This document shows positions 1 through 8,552 of a DNA stretch of 37,938 bases, piece after piece. The stretch is from DASVHS01 sp038244815 (GTDB taxonomy: Bacteria > Acidobacteriota > Thermoanaerobaculia > Gp7-AA8): positions 1 to 37,938 of the forward strand of contig JBBRTB010000033.1 in the NCBI GenBank assembly GCA_038244815.1, read 5' to 3'. The position numbers were made by a program, and so were the translations under genes. Numbering within the stretch: position 1 is the first letter of the stretch; each line of letters opens with the position of its first letter. The notes under the pieces were generated by a model. That model made no database searches. It was given only the letters and a program-made list of their open reading frames with translations, and had not been told where the DNA came from.

Positions 1-455
1 GCGATGACAGCACGGTCGAGCGCGTCGGCATTGACGAGACCTCCAGCCGCCGGGGGCACAATTACATCAGCATTTTTGTCGACCTGGACGTACCGCGTGT
101 GCTGTTCGCAACGGAAGGAAAGGATCGAGCAACCGTGGCCCTGTTCAGCGACAATTAGACCTGCACGCCCCGCAGTTCTAGTTGACGCCAGACACTCGCC
201 ATCGGCGAGTAAGCCATGATCGAGATAGCGACGCCCATCATCGATGTACTCGATCTTGTGTGTCACCCACGGTCGCCGCATTCGCGCGACGGGATACAGG
301 ATACCGAGCTTCTCGAACCGTTCCAGCTGGTCCTCGCTCGTGGTGATACCCCGTTCTTTGCAGAAGGAGATGAAGTCCCCAACGGCGAGCATCGGACAGA
401 TCGCGAAACAATCATGTTTTACGAGGTACCGCAGACGATTCTCAGGCTCAATCAC
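1..455 (-). CDS. Hypothetical protein, 5' part only (runs off left edge)
   Basis: An open minus-strand frame of about 151 codons has no stop before the window edge. The likely start is GTG at 455. It overlaps the stop of the preceding small ORF as GTGA, a typical translational-coupling arrangement, and no other start codon lies between it and the upstream in-frame TGA. The N-terminus has regularly spaced Cys/His residues (KHDCFAICPM) followed by a helical-looking stretch (SFCKERGITTSEDQLERFEK) and LGILYPVARM. I do not recognise the family. Its place at the end of a minus-strand defence operon suggests a defence-associated product, but that is inference. Codon use is less GC3-biased than in the chromosomal genes to the right. 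Confidence 0.55.
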   Translation of the reverse strand, partial: MIEPENRLRYLVKHDCFAICPMLAVGDFISFCKERGITTSEDQLERFEKLGILYPVARMRRPWVTHKIEYIDDGRRYLDHGLLADGECLASTRTAGRAGLIVAEQGHGCSILSFRCEQHTRYVQVDKNADVIVPPAAGGLVNADALDRAVI

Positions 456-586
456 GCGTTCCCGATTGTCGCACCGTCTGCATTCAGTGTCGCGCTCGGC
501 AGTATTTCAGTCGCATCGCCGTTCGCATCGAGAAAGACTCGATGGGCACAGCGGGTGAAGTCCGCGAGGTTCGTGGCCGACGCCAT
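452..586 (-). CDS. Small ORF (44 aa), possibly a truncated protein
   Basis: ATG at 586 lies 10 nt after the stop of the GIY-YIG gene, and the ORF ends TGA at 452-454, overlapping the next gene as GTGA. The start reads MASATNLADFTRCAHRVFLD, which resembles N-termini of larger proteins more than a finished small protein, so it may be a remnant. There is no good Shine-Dalgarno. The coupled junctions on both sides favour real translation. Function unknown. Confidence 0.35.
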   Translation of the reverse strand: MASATNLADFTRCAHRVFLDANGDATEILPSATLNADGATIGNA

Positions 587-596
587 GAGGAGGGGA

Positions 597-1514
597 TTAC
601 TTTGCGAAGAGATCGTCCAGAGTCTTGGCTTTCAATAGCGTCTCAAGCTGGGTGTATTTCGGCCCCTGCGGCTTCAGGTGACTGTTCTTCCCGATTTTCA
701 CGGGTGTGGCGAGCGCGATCGGGTCACCCCTCAAGATGAGTTTGTACTTCCCCTCGCCGACATCTGTGCCGACGTAGGGCTCGATGCGATCGACTTCCCC
801 GTAGTGGGTGATCGCCGAGATCGGCGCGACACGGTACATCGCGATGTAGCGGATCTTCGGGATGTTGGCCGTCGCGATGCGGATGGCCCACCAGGCGCGC
901 TGACCGAGAAATGCCGAATCGAATCCATCATCTCGTGCCGGGCAGACAACGGTGTCGAAAAGTTGGCCGGGAGCCACGGGTGCGTCGGGGGCGAGATCCG
1001 GTCCGGACTCGCTCGCAGGCGCCTCCGCGAAGACGTTGTACCCGAGGACGGGCATGAGAATCGTGACTTGCTTCAGGAAGTACTCCAGGCCGCCGATATC
1101 CTCATCAGGAACGGTCGGCAGACCCGGCGCGTTGCCGTTCTCCAAGGCGCACCATCCGGCGTGTTTGAGCATGGCCGCGCAGCGACTTTCGAGGTATTGG
1201 ATCCCAGACTTCGTCAGCGACCCATCGCCGCTGTAGAAGACGACGAGCGAGCTCCACCAGTCCTTCGTCGTCACATGGGTTTTGATCCGGTTACGGAAGC
1301 CGTCCGCCTCTCCGACGTAGACGCGGGGCGCGCTACCGGCACCCGTCTGGGCAACGAGGAAGTAGAGGCATGGGCCATCCAGCTCCTTGCGGCTCTGCAC
1401 TTCGGCAAGCGCACTCCTGGGCACGCAGAGCGCCCGCCCACTCCACTGATCGATTTTGGCGATGCGGGGGCCCGTGGGCTGGTCGTCATGCAGAAGGTGG
1501 ACGATGAGTTTCAC
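597..1514 (-). CDS. GIY-YIG nuclease-fold protein
   Basis: 305 aa from a GTG start. Near residues 50-80 there is a diverged GIY-YIG signature: CLYFLVA (GIY strand), then RVYVGEADGFRNRIKTH (YIG strand with the following Arg), and later a conserved-looking Glu in LESRCAAML. GIY-YIG domains are metal-dependent endonucleases found in mobile-intron, repair and restriction enzymes. The remaining ~200 residues have no motif I recognise. The gene is downstream of, and on the same strand as, the helicase and methyltransferase genes, separated from the latter by a 460-bp stretch with hairpins, so it may be transcribed separately. A restriction or other nuclease role is inferred from fold and context. 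Confidence 0.6.
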   Translation of the reverse strand: MKLIVHLLHDDQPTGPRIAKIDQWSGRALCVPRSALAEVQSRKELDGPCLYFLVAQTGAGSAPRVYVGEADGFRNRIKTHVTTKDWWSSLVVFYSGDGSLTKSGIQYLESRCAAMLKHAGWCALENGNAPGLPTVPDEDIGGLEYFLKQVTILMPVLGYNVFAEAPASESGPDLAPDAPVAPGQLFDTVVCPARDDGFDSAFLGQRAWWAIRIATANIPKIRYIAMYRVAPISAITHYGEVDRIEPYVGTDVGEGKYKLILRGDPIALATPVKIGKNSHLKPQGPKYTQLETLLKAKTLDDLFAK

Positions 1515-1715
1515 GATTCAAGTATGAGCCGTTGAGCGCTGCCGTTCCAGTGAGCCAGTCACTCCGGCTGGACGCCGATCTTCGCTCTCATCATCAGACA
1601 GCTCCTCGCGGTTGGCATGCTGGTCGCCGCAGCGTCCGTTCTCGCAGCACCGCGCTGATCGTCAGCGCGTAACCCTTTCGCGGGTGGACTTGGTCAGCTC
1701 ATCCCGTCCTGAGAG

Positions 1716-1743
1716 AAGGAGGAGTAGTTCGCTACCTCTCCTT
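1716..1743. terminator. Intergenic stem-loop (12-bp stem, TTCG loop)
   Basis: Two 12-nt arms (1716-1727 and 1732-1743) pair at 11 of 12 positions, counting one G-T wobble, around a TTCG tetraloop. No U-run follows on either strand, so it is a possible terminator or structured RNA element rather than a classical intrinsic terminator. It lies in the 460-bp non-coding stretch 1515-1974, in which I see no credible gene. Confidence 0.35.
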
Positions 1744-1928
1744 CCTCTTGAGCAAGCTCAGAAGAACTTGAGCGATTATGGTTCTCGAAACTTTGGCCGC
1801 ATGGTGCCCTCGCGTTTGCCTAAGGTATGACTTCCGCTGAGGCGGTGTGACGAGATGAGTGCTTGAATATCGGTGCAGCGCGATTCTCGTCCCGCGCTCG
1901 GAATAATCCGTAAGGCACCGCTCCAACA

Positions 1929-1951
1929 GATTCACGCTTCGCGCGTGAATC
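1929..1951 (-). terminator. Hairpin 24 nt downstream of the methyltransferase stop
   Basis: A perfect 9-bp stem, GATTCACGC/GCGTGAATC, with a 5-nt loop begins 24 nt after the methyltransferase stop codon on the minus strand. Position and stability suggest a transcription end or mRNA-stabilising hairpin. There is no poly-T tail. Confidence 0.4.
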
Positions 1952-1974
1952 TTCAATTGCGAAGAGCAACTTGG

Positions 1975-4170
1975 CTACACACCGTTCCGAAGGCCCACCC
2001 TCTTCTTCCGGTTCTGGTGGCGTGCCGCGCCTCCTCGTATTGTTTCGCTGTCGGTTGCATCGATTCCGTAGAGACGCAGGACCTCAACGTCGAGCTCTTG
2101 CAATAGTGAACTTAGTGAGTCCTCTTCGGCCGGCGATAGATCGGCGCCACTTTTGGACCGAATCGAGTCAATACTTTTGACGATACTCAGCAACTCGCTC
2201 GACACGAACGACCGGGGAATCGGGATCTCACCTACGTTGGTCGGTGAAAAATTAATCCCGCCGTCCATTGCCAGGGCGCTGTAGCACTCTTTCAGGAAAA
2301 AGCGCGTTACTTGCGAATTAAGAATTCCCAACAAACACCACCACTCTTCTGCCGCAGTGATTCCACGCAGCACGACGGTCGATTTACCAGCGACAATGTC
2401 CCCTGAGAGATCAAGGATCGCTTCAAAATGCCGCATGCCAGATATCACAATCTTTGGCGCTGTCATTTGAATGTAACGGCGCGGAAAAAGTGCCCTGAAC
2501 GTCGTTTTGTCTATAACTGGAAACAAATATTTTGTCTTGAGATATGTTGTGTAAGAACGCCCCCACAATGAATAAAACGGCTCTATCGTGCCAGTATTCA
2601 CAAAGCGGAACGCGTCATCGGTTAACGCGGCATCCCTCAGAATATCAACCAGCTTGTAGGCTTCACCAACTGTGAACGCTTCTTCCAAGGAGCAGCGACT
2701 GCGAAGTGCTGGGTGTTTCGCGATAAGCGTCGACACCAGTGGCAGGTGCTCACTGAGAGCCGCACCCCATGAAGACATGGCTGCGAACGTTGCCCGGGGC
2801 AGTGATGCAAGCACCAGCCGCTCGTGGCCTTCTGAGGCACGCGCGATCTGAACAGTTGGCATGCTCTTTTTCGAAGCGAACTGCACGACTGGGAAAACAC
2901 CGACGTTATCAAACGCGCGAAAGCGGGAGTAGTCCGTAATGGCGTAGATCTTGTCCTTCGCGAGGGCCCGGTAGGCTTGCCCGTAGCTGATCGCTAACCA
3001 CTTGTTGGGCGTAATCAAGCAGCTAGTGCCGCGCGGCGACAGCTTCATTAGAGAGAGTTCCAGGAACGGAATATAAAGATCCCAGTTCCCCTTTGTCGTT
3101 TGGAACCGCGCACCAATGGCCGTCCGCAAATCAGGCTGATCGCGCACCATTACCTCAGAATCAACGTAGGGCGGATTGGCGATCACCACATCAAATCCTT
3201 GATTGATCCTAAAGACCTCTGAGAAATAGGTCTCAAAGTCGAACGCCACCTCATAGCCGAGAGTGCGTTTGGAATTGGCGAACGCCTGCGAAAGCTCGGA
3301 GTCGATTTCTCTCTTTAGTTGTATCTTGGCCGAATGGTCGGTCTCGTCGAAAAATGTCGCCTTCAATTCCTCGATTCGTTGGACGCGAGCGGACTTGAAA
3401 GGAAAACCCAGCAAGGAATTGCCTGCTACGACCTTATAGTCGAGGTTCGGCAGCGGCTTGATGTGCTGCACATCCTCCTCGTCGACGACGAGTGAAAGCC
3501 ACAAGCGGAGCTTTGCAATCTCGATGGCTCCAGGGTCGATATCGACCCCGTACAGAGATGCTTGGATCGCGTGACGCTTGAAGTAGTACGGTGTCCGTTC
3601 AGTCGCGTCATTGAAGTATGGTGTCAGTGTTGTTCGCGCGCGCACGATTTCGGTCATCATTCCGACGGGGAAAGCTCCAGAGCCGACAGCCGGGTCGCAC
3701 ACGGTAATCGCACTAAGCGCTTTGTCGATTGCGCGGGCCTGCTTCTCGACTGAGGCAGGCAGCCGCCGGGAGTAGCTCACAGTTCCGTCTTTGCGAGCCG
3801 CTTCGTAATGCGCGGCTTGCTCTCCGGCTCGTATGAGCGCCTCGATATCCGCCCGATCGACAATGGGCCAATCCTGATTCAAGTGCGCATCTAGATAGTT
3901 GATGAGGCTTTCTTCGCACATGTAATGAACGATCTCGCGAGGCGTGTAGAAGGATCCCTTTGATTTACGCTCGCGCACTTCAAGCAGGTTCTCGAAGACC
4001 TTTCCCAGCATTTCTGGGTCAATTGCAACTTCAATTTCTAGCGGCTCCGCTTCGTTGACCGTGAAGTTGTATCGATCAAAGACATCGAGAATGCCGGTTC
4101 CACGATCCCCGGTCGAAGTCGTCTCCTGGTTCGTGAAGAACGAGTCAGGGATCACGATGTCAGTGGCCAA
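1975..4170 (-). CDS. Type IIG/Eco57I-like adenine-N6 DNA methyltransferase, C-terminal portion after an in-frame amber
   Basis: This continues the methyltransferase reading frame after the TAG at 4411-4413; the frame is open from 4410. The ORF limit at 4170 is only a TTG in mid-domain without a ribosome-binding site, so separate translation from there is not convincing. The SAM-binding motif I is VCDPAVGSGAFPVGMM and the amino-methyltransferase motif IV is NPPY in DVVIANPPYVDSE, the N6-adenine signature. A preceding block (KGSFYTPREIVHYMCEESL) is typical of Eco57I-like and PglX-like enzymes. The last ~350 residues probably form the target-recognition domain. The full frame, with the stop read as one residue, would be about 1063 aa. 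It ends just before a hairpin. Part of it is visibly lower in GC than its neighbours, in line with horizontal transfer. Confidence 0.8.
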   Translation of the reverse strand: MATDIVIPDSFFTNQETTSTGDRGTGILDVFDRYNFTVNEAEPLEIEVAIDPEMLGKVFENLLEVRERKSKGSFYTPREIVHYMCEESLINYLDAHLNQDWPIVDRADIEALIRAGEQAAHYEAARKDGTVSYSRRLPASVEKQARAIDKALSAITVCDPAVGSGAFPVGMMTEIVRARTTLTPYFNDATERTPYYFKRHAIQASLYGVDIDPGAIEIAKLRLWLSLVVDEEDVQHIKPLPNLDYKVVAGNSLLGFPFKSARVQRIEELKATFFDETDHSAKIQLKREIDSELSQAFANSKRTLGYEVAFDFETYFSEVFRINQGFDVVIANPPYVDSEVMVRDQPDLRTAIGARFQTTKGNWDLYIPFLELSLMKLSPRGTSCLITPNKWLAISYGQAYRALAKDKIYAITDYSRFRAFDNVGVFPVVQFASKKSMPTVQIARASEGHERLVLASLPRATFAAMSSWGAALSEHLPLVSTLIAKHPALRSRCSLEEAFTVGEAYKLVDILRDAALTDDAFRFVNTGTIEPFYSLWGRSYTTYLKTKYLFPVIDKTTFRALFPRRYIQMTAPKIVISGMRHFEAILDLSGDIVAGKSTVVLRGITAAEEWWCLLGILNSQVTRFFLKECYSALAMDGGINFSPTNVGEIPIPRSFVSSELLSIVKSIDSIRSKSGADLSPAEEDSLSSLLQELDVEVLRLYGIDATDSETIRGGAARHQNRKKRVGLRNGV

Positions 4171-4410
4171 CCAGTCGTATCCGCCGATCGGCTCAAACAG
4201 GCCGCCGTTCAGAAAGGGGATGCGGCATTTGAAGCGCGAACACCACGCCTCTTGCCCGCGATCGAAGGCGAGAGTGTCGTAGAACAGGGGTTCCAGGATG
4301 TCGTTGAAGATATTGCCGCGTACCCCGAAGTCGCCGCGAGCGAGCCGCCGAATGAAGTCGTGCGGCCCAGCGCCCCACGGCTCTCCCTTGGCGACGCCCA
4401 GCCAGCCTTT

Positions 4411-4413
4411 CTA
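4411..4413 (-). other. In-frame amber (TAG) codon splitting the methyltransferase gene
   Basis: On the minus strand the frame reads FLYFLQ, TAG, KGWLGV. From memory, family members often read FLYFLQ(K/R)KGWLGV here, so the amber sits where a Lys/Arg codon is expected. AAG to TAG is one base change. Codons on both sides remain in the same frame with clearly homologous protein, so this is a nonsense codon rather than a frameshift. Confidence 0.85.
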
Positions 4414-5166
4414 CTGAAGGAAGTAGAGGAAAACGATCTGCCCCATCAGCTTTTTCGCAAAGTCGACGGTGTCGATCTTGCGAGTGGCAAATTCGCGCCC
4501 GACGGTCGTATCGCGCGCCGCAATCGCATCGAGCTGCTCTTTGAGTGTCAGGAAGAGAGCCTTGTATTGCTCGAAGAATTCCTTGGTGACTGCTTCAACG
4601 CTAAATGCGCCTTCCAGTTCTTCAATCGTGGGATCGTGAGTGGTTTGCTGAAGAATGTCGAGGAAGCGGCTTTGCGCAGTGTGGCTACTTTCGCCCTCCC
4701 CCACGAGGTAGGACATGCGGCGCGCTGGCGTGAGTTCGGTCTTCGTACCGACCCGTCCGCGCGCATCTGTCACCGTCGCGTATTCCATTCGGACGTACGA
4801 GAAGCGCCAGGTCTCTTCCGTAGGGGACACGAATGCCACCAGAGCCGCGTCTTTCGCGTCGCGCGTTTTCAGGTGGTGGGCGACGTAGTTGCGAAGTGCC
4901 GTCCGAGCGCGGGCGAGTGTCGACTTCCTGGTCAGCTGGACAATGAGGAGATCGACCCGCTCGCCGCCGGGAGCTTGGTAGGTCCCGATCCGCTCCAGCG
5001 AAGACACGTGGTCTTTGAAGGCGTCGGGGATGTATGCGCCGACGTAGCGGAGGGGCTTCGGCTCGAATCGGTTGAGGAGTTCCGTGAGGAAGATCTGGAA
5101 TCTTTCGTGCTGAAAACCATGCTGGAAGGTGTCCCGGACGAGCTTGCGTGCACGATCCTTATCCAT
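4411..5166 (-). CDS. N-terminal portion of the Eco57I-like DNA methyltransferase (251 aa before the amber)
   Basis: ATG at 5166 lies inside the 3' end of the helicase gene, an 8-bp overlap that implies translational coupling. The 251 residues contain a nuclease-like N-terminal region (RFEPKPLRYVGAYIPDAF, then DLLIVQL). Such an N-terminus often precedes the methylase domain in single-chain type IIG-like proteins. The tail DFAKKLMGQIVFLYFLQ ends at TAG exactly where the family continues. If translation stops here, the product lacks all catalytic methylase motifs. Partner genes are the PLD-helicase upstream and, further upstream, CBASS. Readthrough would be needed for an active enzyme. Confidence 0.75.
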   Translation of the reverse strand: MDKDRARKLVRDTFQHGFQHERFQIFLTELLNRFEPKPLRYVGAYIPDAFKDHVSSLERIGTYQAPGGERVDLLIVQLTRKSTLARARTALRNYVAHHLKTRDAKDAALVAFVSPTEETWRFSYVRMEYATVTDARGRVGTKTELTPARRMSYLVGEGESSHTAQSRFLDILQQTTHDPTIEELEGAFSVEAVTKEFFEQYKALFLTLKEQLDAIAARDTTVGREFATRKIDTVDFAKKLMGQIVFLYFLQ

Positions 5167-8100
5167 GCTCTGTCACCAGGGAGGAGAGGATCACTTCGCG
5201 CTTCGCATGCTGGGGATGGGCGGAATCGCGAGTGGGCGACGCGAGGTATTCGCATGGGATGTGACGCCGGAGCGCGTGCAGAACGCGAAGGGGCTCCGAC
5301 TCTGATTCGATCGCGCCTTTCAGCGTTTTTGCTGTCGCCTTTGGCAGCGTGCCTTCTTCAAGCAACGTAATCACCGTCGCGATGTACTCTTCATCGTCGT
5401 CCGTGAATCCTTGGAAGCGCTTGATCTCCTTGGCCCGGAGACGGCGGAGCACATAGTTTTCGTTACTGCGGGTCGAGCCTTTCGGACCCGAACGGAGTTC
5501 GTCGTCCGTGCTGGTGGAAGTGGCGAATGCTTCCCGGTTTGTGGTGAGGAGTTGGTAGAAGTCCGCGGTCACGTTTGAGCGTTTCTCGGCGGGGTCGCGC
5601 GGCCGCACGACCTTCACGGCGGAGAGGAAATCGACTTCCCGCGCGGTCTTGTCCTGGGCGAGGAAAAACTTATCCAGCTTTCCTTTGCGGAAGTAGGTGA
5701 GCAGCGCCGGGAGTCCTCCGGCGAGCTTCGGGTCAAGCTGGCCGGCGTGGCGCGTGGACCTCGCTTTTTTCGGAAGGCGCTTGATGCGCTCGAAGTCCTG
5801 CGGGTGTTCATCCCGCAGCGTCCGAATCTCCGCGAGGTACTCGAGTTCGCTCTCTTCGTCCTGGTCTTCGCCGGTGATGGTGCGGCGCGAATTTGCTCGC
5901 GAGAAGAGATCGTGACTCTTGACCTCTTCCCCCTCGGTGAGAAGCCGGGCATCTGCGCCGAGCATTTCGATAAAGGCCTGAATCTTGGCCTCCGCAGATT
6001 CTCGTAACTTGATGATGTCGTTGCCCGCCGATGATGGGAAAAAGTTGTAGGTGAAGATCTCTTCGAATGTCGTGTCGACGCGGTTGATGCGCCCCACGCG
6101 CTGCATGAGCCGCGTCGGATTCCACGGGAGGTCGTAGTTCATAACCACGCTCGCACGGTGCAGGCTCACGCCTTCCGCGAGTACATCCGTCGCGACAAGA
6201 ATCCGGAAGTCATCCCGCGGTTTGGCCGCACGCGCATCGAAGTTGGAAATCACCTGGCGCTTCTCTTCCTCCGACGCGCCGCCCGTGAACACGCAGACGC
6301 GCTCATGCAGGTCACGCTTCAGGCGATCGCCGAGGTACGCGGCTGTTTCTTGCGACTCCGTGAACATCAGGATTTTCGCGTCCTTGAGGGTCGGGTCCGA
6401 CCGGAGCTGCTTTTTGAAGGCGTCCCATTTCGGATCGGACTTGATCGTGGCCCACGCTTCGTCAAGCTCCCGAAGCGTGGCGTAGTCCGATCGGAGGTCC
6501 GTGAGAAATGCCTCGCTGAAGTCGGTGATGGGAAGGCGCTCAGCTTTGCCGTCTTCCAGCAGCGATTCGACCGCCTCATCATCGCCTTCTTCGAGGTAGT
6601 CGAAGATCTTGTGAATGTGCTTTTTGCTGATGAAGACGTGCCCCTTCTCAGCCTGTTCGATGAAGTTCCGGTGCGAGCGGATGAAACGAGTGAGCGTCAG
6701 CCGGAACGCGTGGAAGCTGCTCTCCAAGCGCTTGATGAGCAGGATCTTCATGAAGCGCGCAAGGTTCACTCCGCCCTGTCGTTCCTGCTCGCGAATTTCG
6801 CCGCGGTAGTACTGCGGGCCGAGCGGGCTGTAGCGCGCGTACGAAAACCCGCGCGTGAGCTGTTCGACGGTTCGAATGAACAGCTTTTCCAAATCAGGAT
6901 CGAGCTGGTAGAAAAGCGGCGTCGGGTCCGCCACGTCGGGGAACCGCAGTCCTTGGGTTGCGAGGTCCTCCCCGTAGTAGCGCGTAATTTCCGTCCGCGT
7001 CCGGCGCACCATGAGGTACTTGAGTACTTGCTCGCGGACGATCGCTGCATTCTCCCGGACGATCGCAAAGTACTGATCCCGATCGCGCTGCCGATCGAGG
7101 CCATTCAGCTTCTTTTGGAGGTTTCCGAAAAAGGTTTCCAGATTGCGCACGTTGGGGATTTCGCTTGCGCGCGGCTTCTGGAAGAGCTTGATCTGGCTGA
7201 GGACATCCGCCGGCGTGTTGTTGAGCGGCGTTGCACTCACGAGGATCACGCCCTTCCCCTGACAAATCTGCGCGAGCTTTTCGTAGGTCGGATTTGAATC
7301 CGTCCTGAAGCGGTGCGATTCGTCGATGAAGACATACTTGTACTTCGCGGTGTCGCTGTCGGCGAGCGCGTCGAGCTTTCCGATGGATTCGAACTTCGGT
7401 CCGCGCACGCCGAACTCCGCGAACACGTTGGGCCAGGACCCCGGATTGTTCTCGTCGAGGAGATGCGGAGGTGCGATGACGAGCACGCGATCGACAAGCT
7501 CCCGCGCGAGCATCGCCGACATGTAGGTTTTGCCAAGGCCGACCACGTCAGCGAGGAACACGCCGCCGTACTCTTCGAGGATGCGCTTTGCGTTGAGGAC
7601 TGCCTCCTCCTGGTAGCGCAGCTTCTTGAAGGCGCCGGGGAGAAAGTCATCTTCCAAGGTATCCGGGCGATTCAGCTCCTCACGGAAGTACTCGTACAAG
7701 AACTTGAGGTACAGCTCGTAGGGGGTGAATTCGGCGTACTGCGATTTGCTCTGAATCGTCTCGACGTAGCTATCTTTCACCTCGACGGCGTCCTGCCAGA
7801 GTTCTTCAAATTTGCTGATCGCGAAGTCGTAGTCGGACCGACTCTTCAGCTCGACATTGAACTCCAGTTGATCGACGAGTCCGGACTGGGAGAGGTTGCT
7901 CGAACCCGTGATGACGCGGCCCTTGTCGATGTGTTTCTCCTCGAAGGAGAAGATGTAGACTTTCGCGTGGAGGTTTTCCTCGCGGTACGCGCGCACTTCC
8001 AGTTTTCCGCTGAGAATCCAGGCAACGAAAGTGCGGATGCCGTCCTCGATCTCCGGCGTGTCCTCGGCCTGTTCCAGCTCGCTGAGGATGATGTCCGGGA

Positions 8101-8431
8101 CGGCTTCCTTCGTCTCCGCGTGCGACATCAGCGCGAGTTCGCGCTGTTTTGCATCCTGCAACGCCTTGAACGTCGTCCGATCTGTTTTCAGGCCGACGAG
8201 GATGCGCACCTTCTCGGCCGGGATCAGATCCTTGTAGATTCGATGGAATCCGCTGATGAAGAAGTACCCGACCAGCACGTCAAACTGATGCGTGTGGGCG
8301 AGGAGCGCTGCCAGCCGCTCTCGGACGGTGTTTCCGGGTTGGTTCGTGAGGAACGTCTGGTCCGAGGACACTTTGGCTGGATGTTCAGTTATTTCAGGCA
8401 CTGAACAAAGCCTAGCATCCCGATCCCACAT
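5159..8431 (-). CDS. PLD-domain SF2 helicase (SNF2/DEAD-like), defence-associated
   Basis: 1090 aa. The N-terminal ~230 residues form a phospholipase-D-like domain, with HAKVYIF as the HxK half of an HKD motif and GSSNLSQSGL following. A superfamily 2 helicase core comes next: Walker A-like VVGLGKTYMS, Walker B FIDESH, motif III VSATPLNN, and motifs V/VI around VATDVLAEGVSLH and QRVGRINRVD. Proteins of this build occur in restriction-like modules together with Eco57I-type methylases, where the helicase translocates DNA and the PLD domain may cleave it. Its 3' end overlaps the methyltransferase start. ATG at 8431 lacks a clear Shine-Dalgarno, so the exact start is uncertain. It follows the CBASS effector by about 120 bp on the same strand and could be read from the CBASS transcript. 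Confidence 0.85.
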   Translation of the reverse strand: MWDRDARLCSVPEITEHPAKVSSDQTFLTNQPGNTVRERLAALLAHTHQFDVLVGYFFISGFHRIYKDLIPAEKVRILVGLKTDRTTFKALQDAKQRELALMSHAETKEAVPDIILSELEQAEDTPEIEDGIRTFVAWILSGKLEVRAYREENLHAKVYIFSFEEKHIDKGRVITGSSNLSQSGLVDQLEFNVELKSRSDYDFAISKFEELWQDAVEVKDSYVETIQSKSQYAEFTPYELYLKFLYEYFREELNRPDTLEDDFLPGAFKKLRYQEEAVLNAKRILEEYGGVFLADVVGLGKTYMSAMLARELVDRVLVIAPPHLLDENNPGSWPNVFAEFGVRGPKFESIGKLDALADSDTAKYKYVFIDESHRFRTDSNPTYEKLAQICQGKGVILVSATPLNNTPADVLSQIKLFQKPRASEIPNVRNLETFFGNLQKKLNGLDRQRDRDQYFAIVRENAAIVREQVLKYLMVRRTRTEITRYYGEDLATQGLRFPDVADPTPLFYQLDPDLEKLFIRTVEQLTRGFSYARYSPLGPQYYRGEIREQERQGGVNLARFMKILLIKRLESSFHAFRLTLTRFIRSHRNFIEQAEKGHVFISKKHIHKIFDYLEEGDDEAVESLLEDGKAERLPITDFSEAFLTDLRSDYATLRELDEAWATIKSDPKWDAFKKQLRSDPTLKDAKILMFTESQETAAYLGDRLKRDLHERVCVFTGGASEEEKRQVISNFDARAAKPRDDFRILVATDVLAEGVSLHRASVVMNYDLPWNPTRLMQRVGRINRVDTTFEEIFTYNFFPSSAGNDIIKLRESAEAKIQAFIEMLGADARLLTEGEEVKSHDLFSRANSRRTITGEDQDEESELEYLAEIRTLRDEHPQDFERIKRLPKKARSTRHAGQLDPKLAGGLPALLTYFRKGKLDKFFLAQDKTAREVDFLSAVKVVRPRDPAEKRSNVTADFYQLLTTNREAFATSTSTDDELRSGPKGSTRSNENYVLRRLRAKEIKRFQGFTDDDEEYIATVITLLEEGTLPKATAKTLKGAIESESEPLRVLHALRRHIPCEYLASPTRDSAHPQHAKREVILSSLVTEHG

Positions 8432-8552
8432 GAGCCAGAGAACCGTGCGGGGTCAGACTGATTCGGACCAAATGAGCGACCTTTCGTGCTGAAGGCGGCC
8501 GACGACGATGCCTGGGCATCTTTTGCTGCGCGGACTAACAGCTAGGCCACTG

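Noticed and set aside
216..638. 140-aa plus-strand ORF at the left end
   Set aside because: It is antisense to the better-supported minus-strand partial gene and small ORF, has no domain, and reads with low-complexity shadow composition.
597..8431. Assigning the helicase/methylase set to DISARM or BREX
   Set aside because: Hallmark genes (DrmB DUF1998, BrxC/PglY, PglZ) are absent; only the generic helicase and methylase resemble those systems.
8508..8521. GATGCC/GGCATC palindrome followed by TTTT as an intrinsic terminator
   Set aside because: The loop would be only two bases and the T-run is on the plus strand, where no gene ends; too weak to call.
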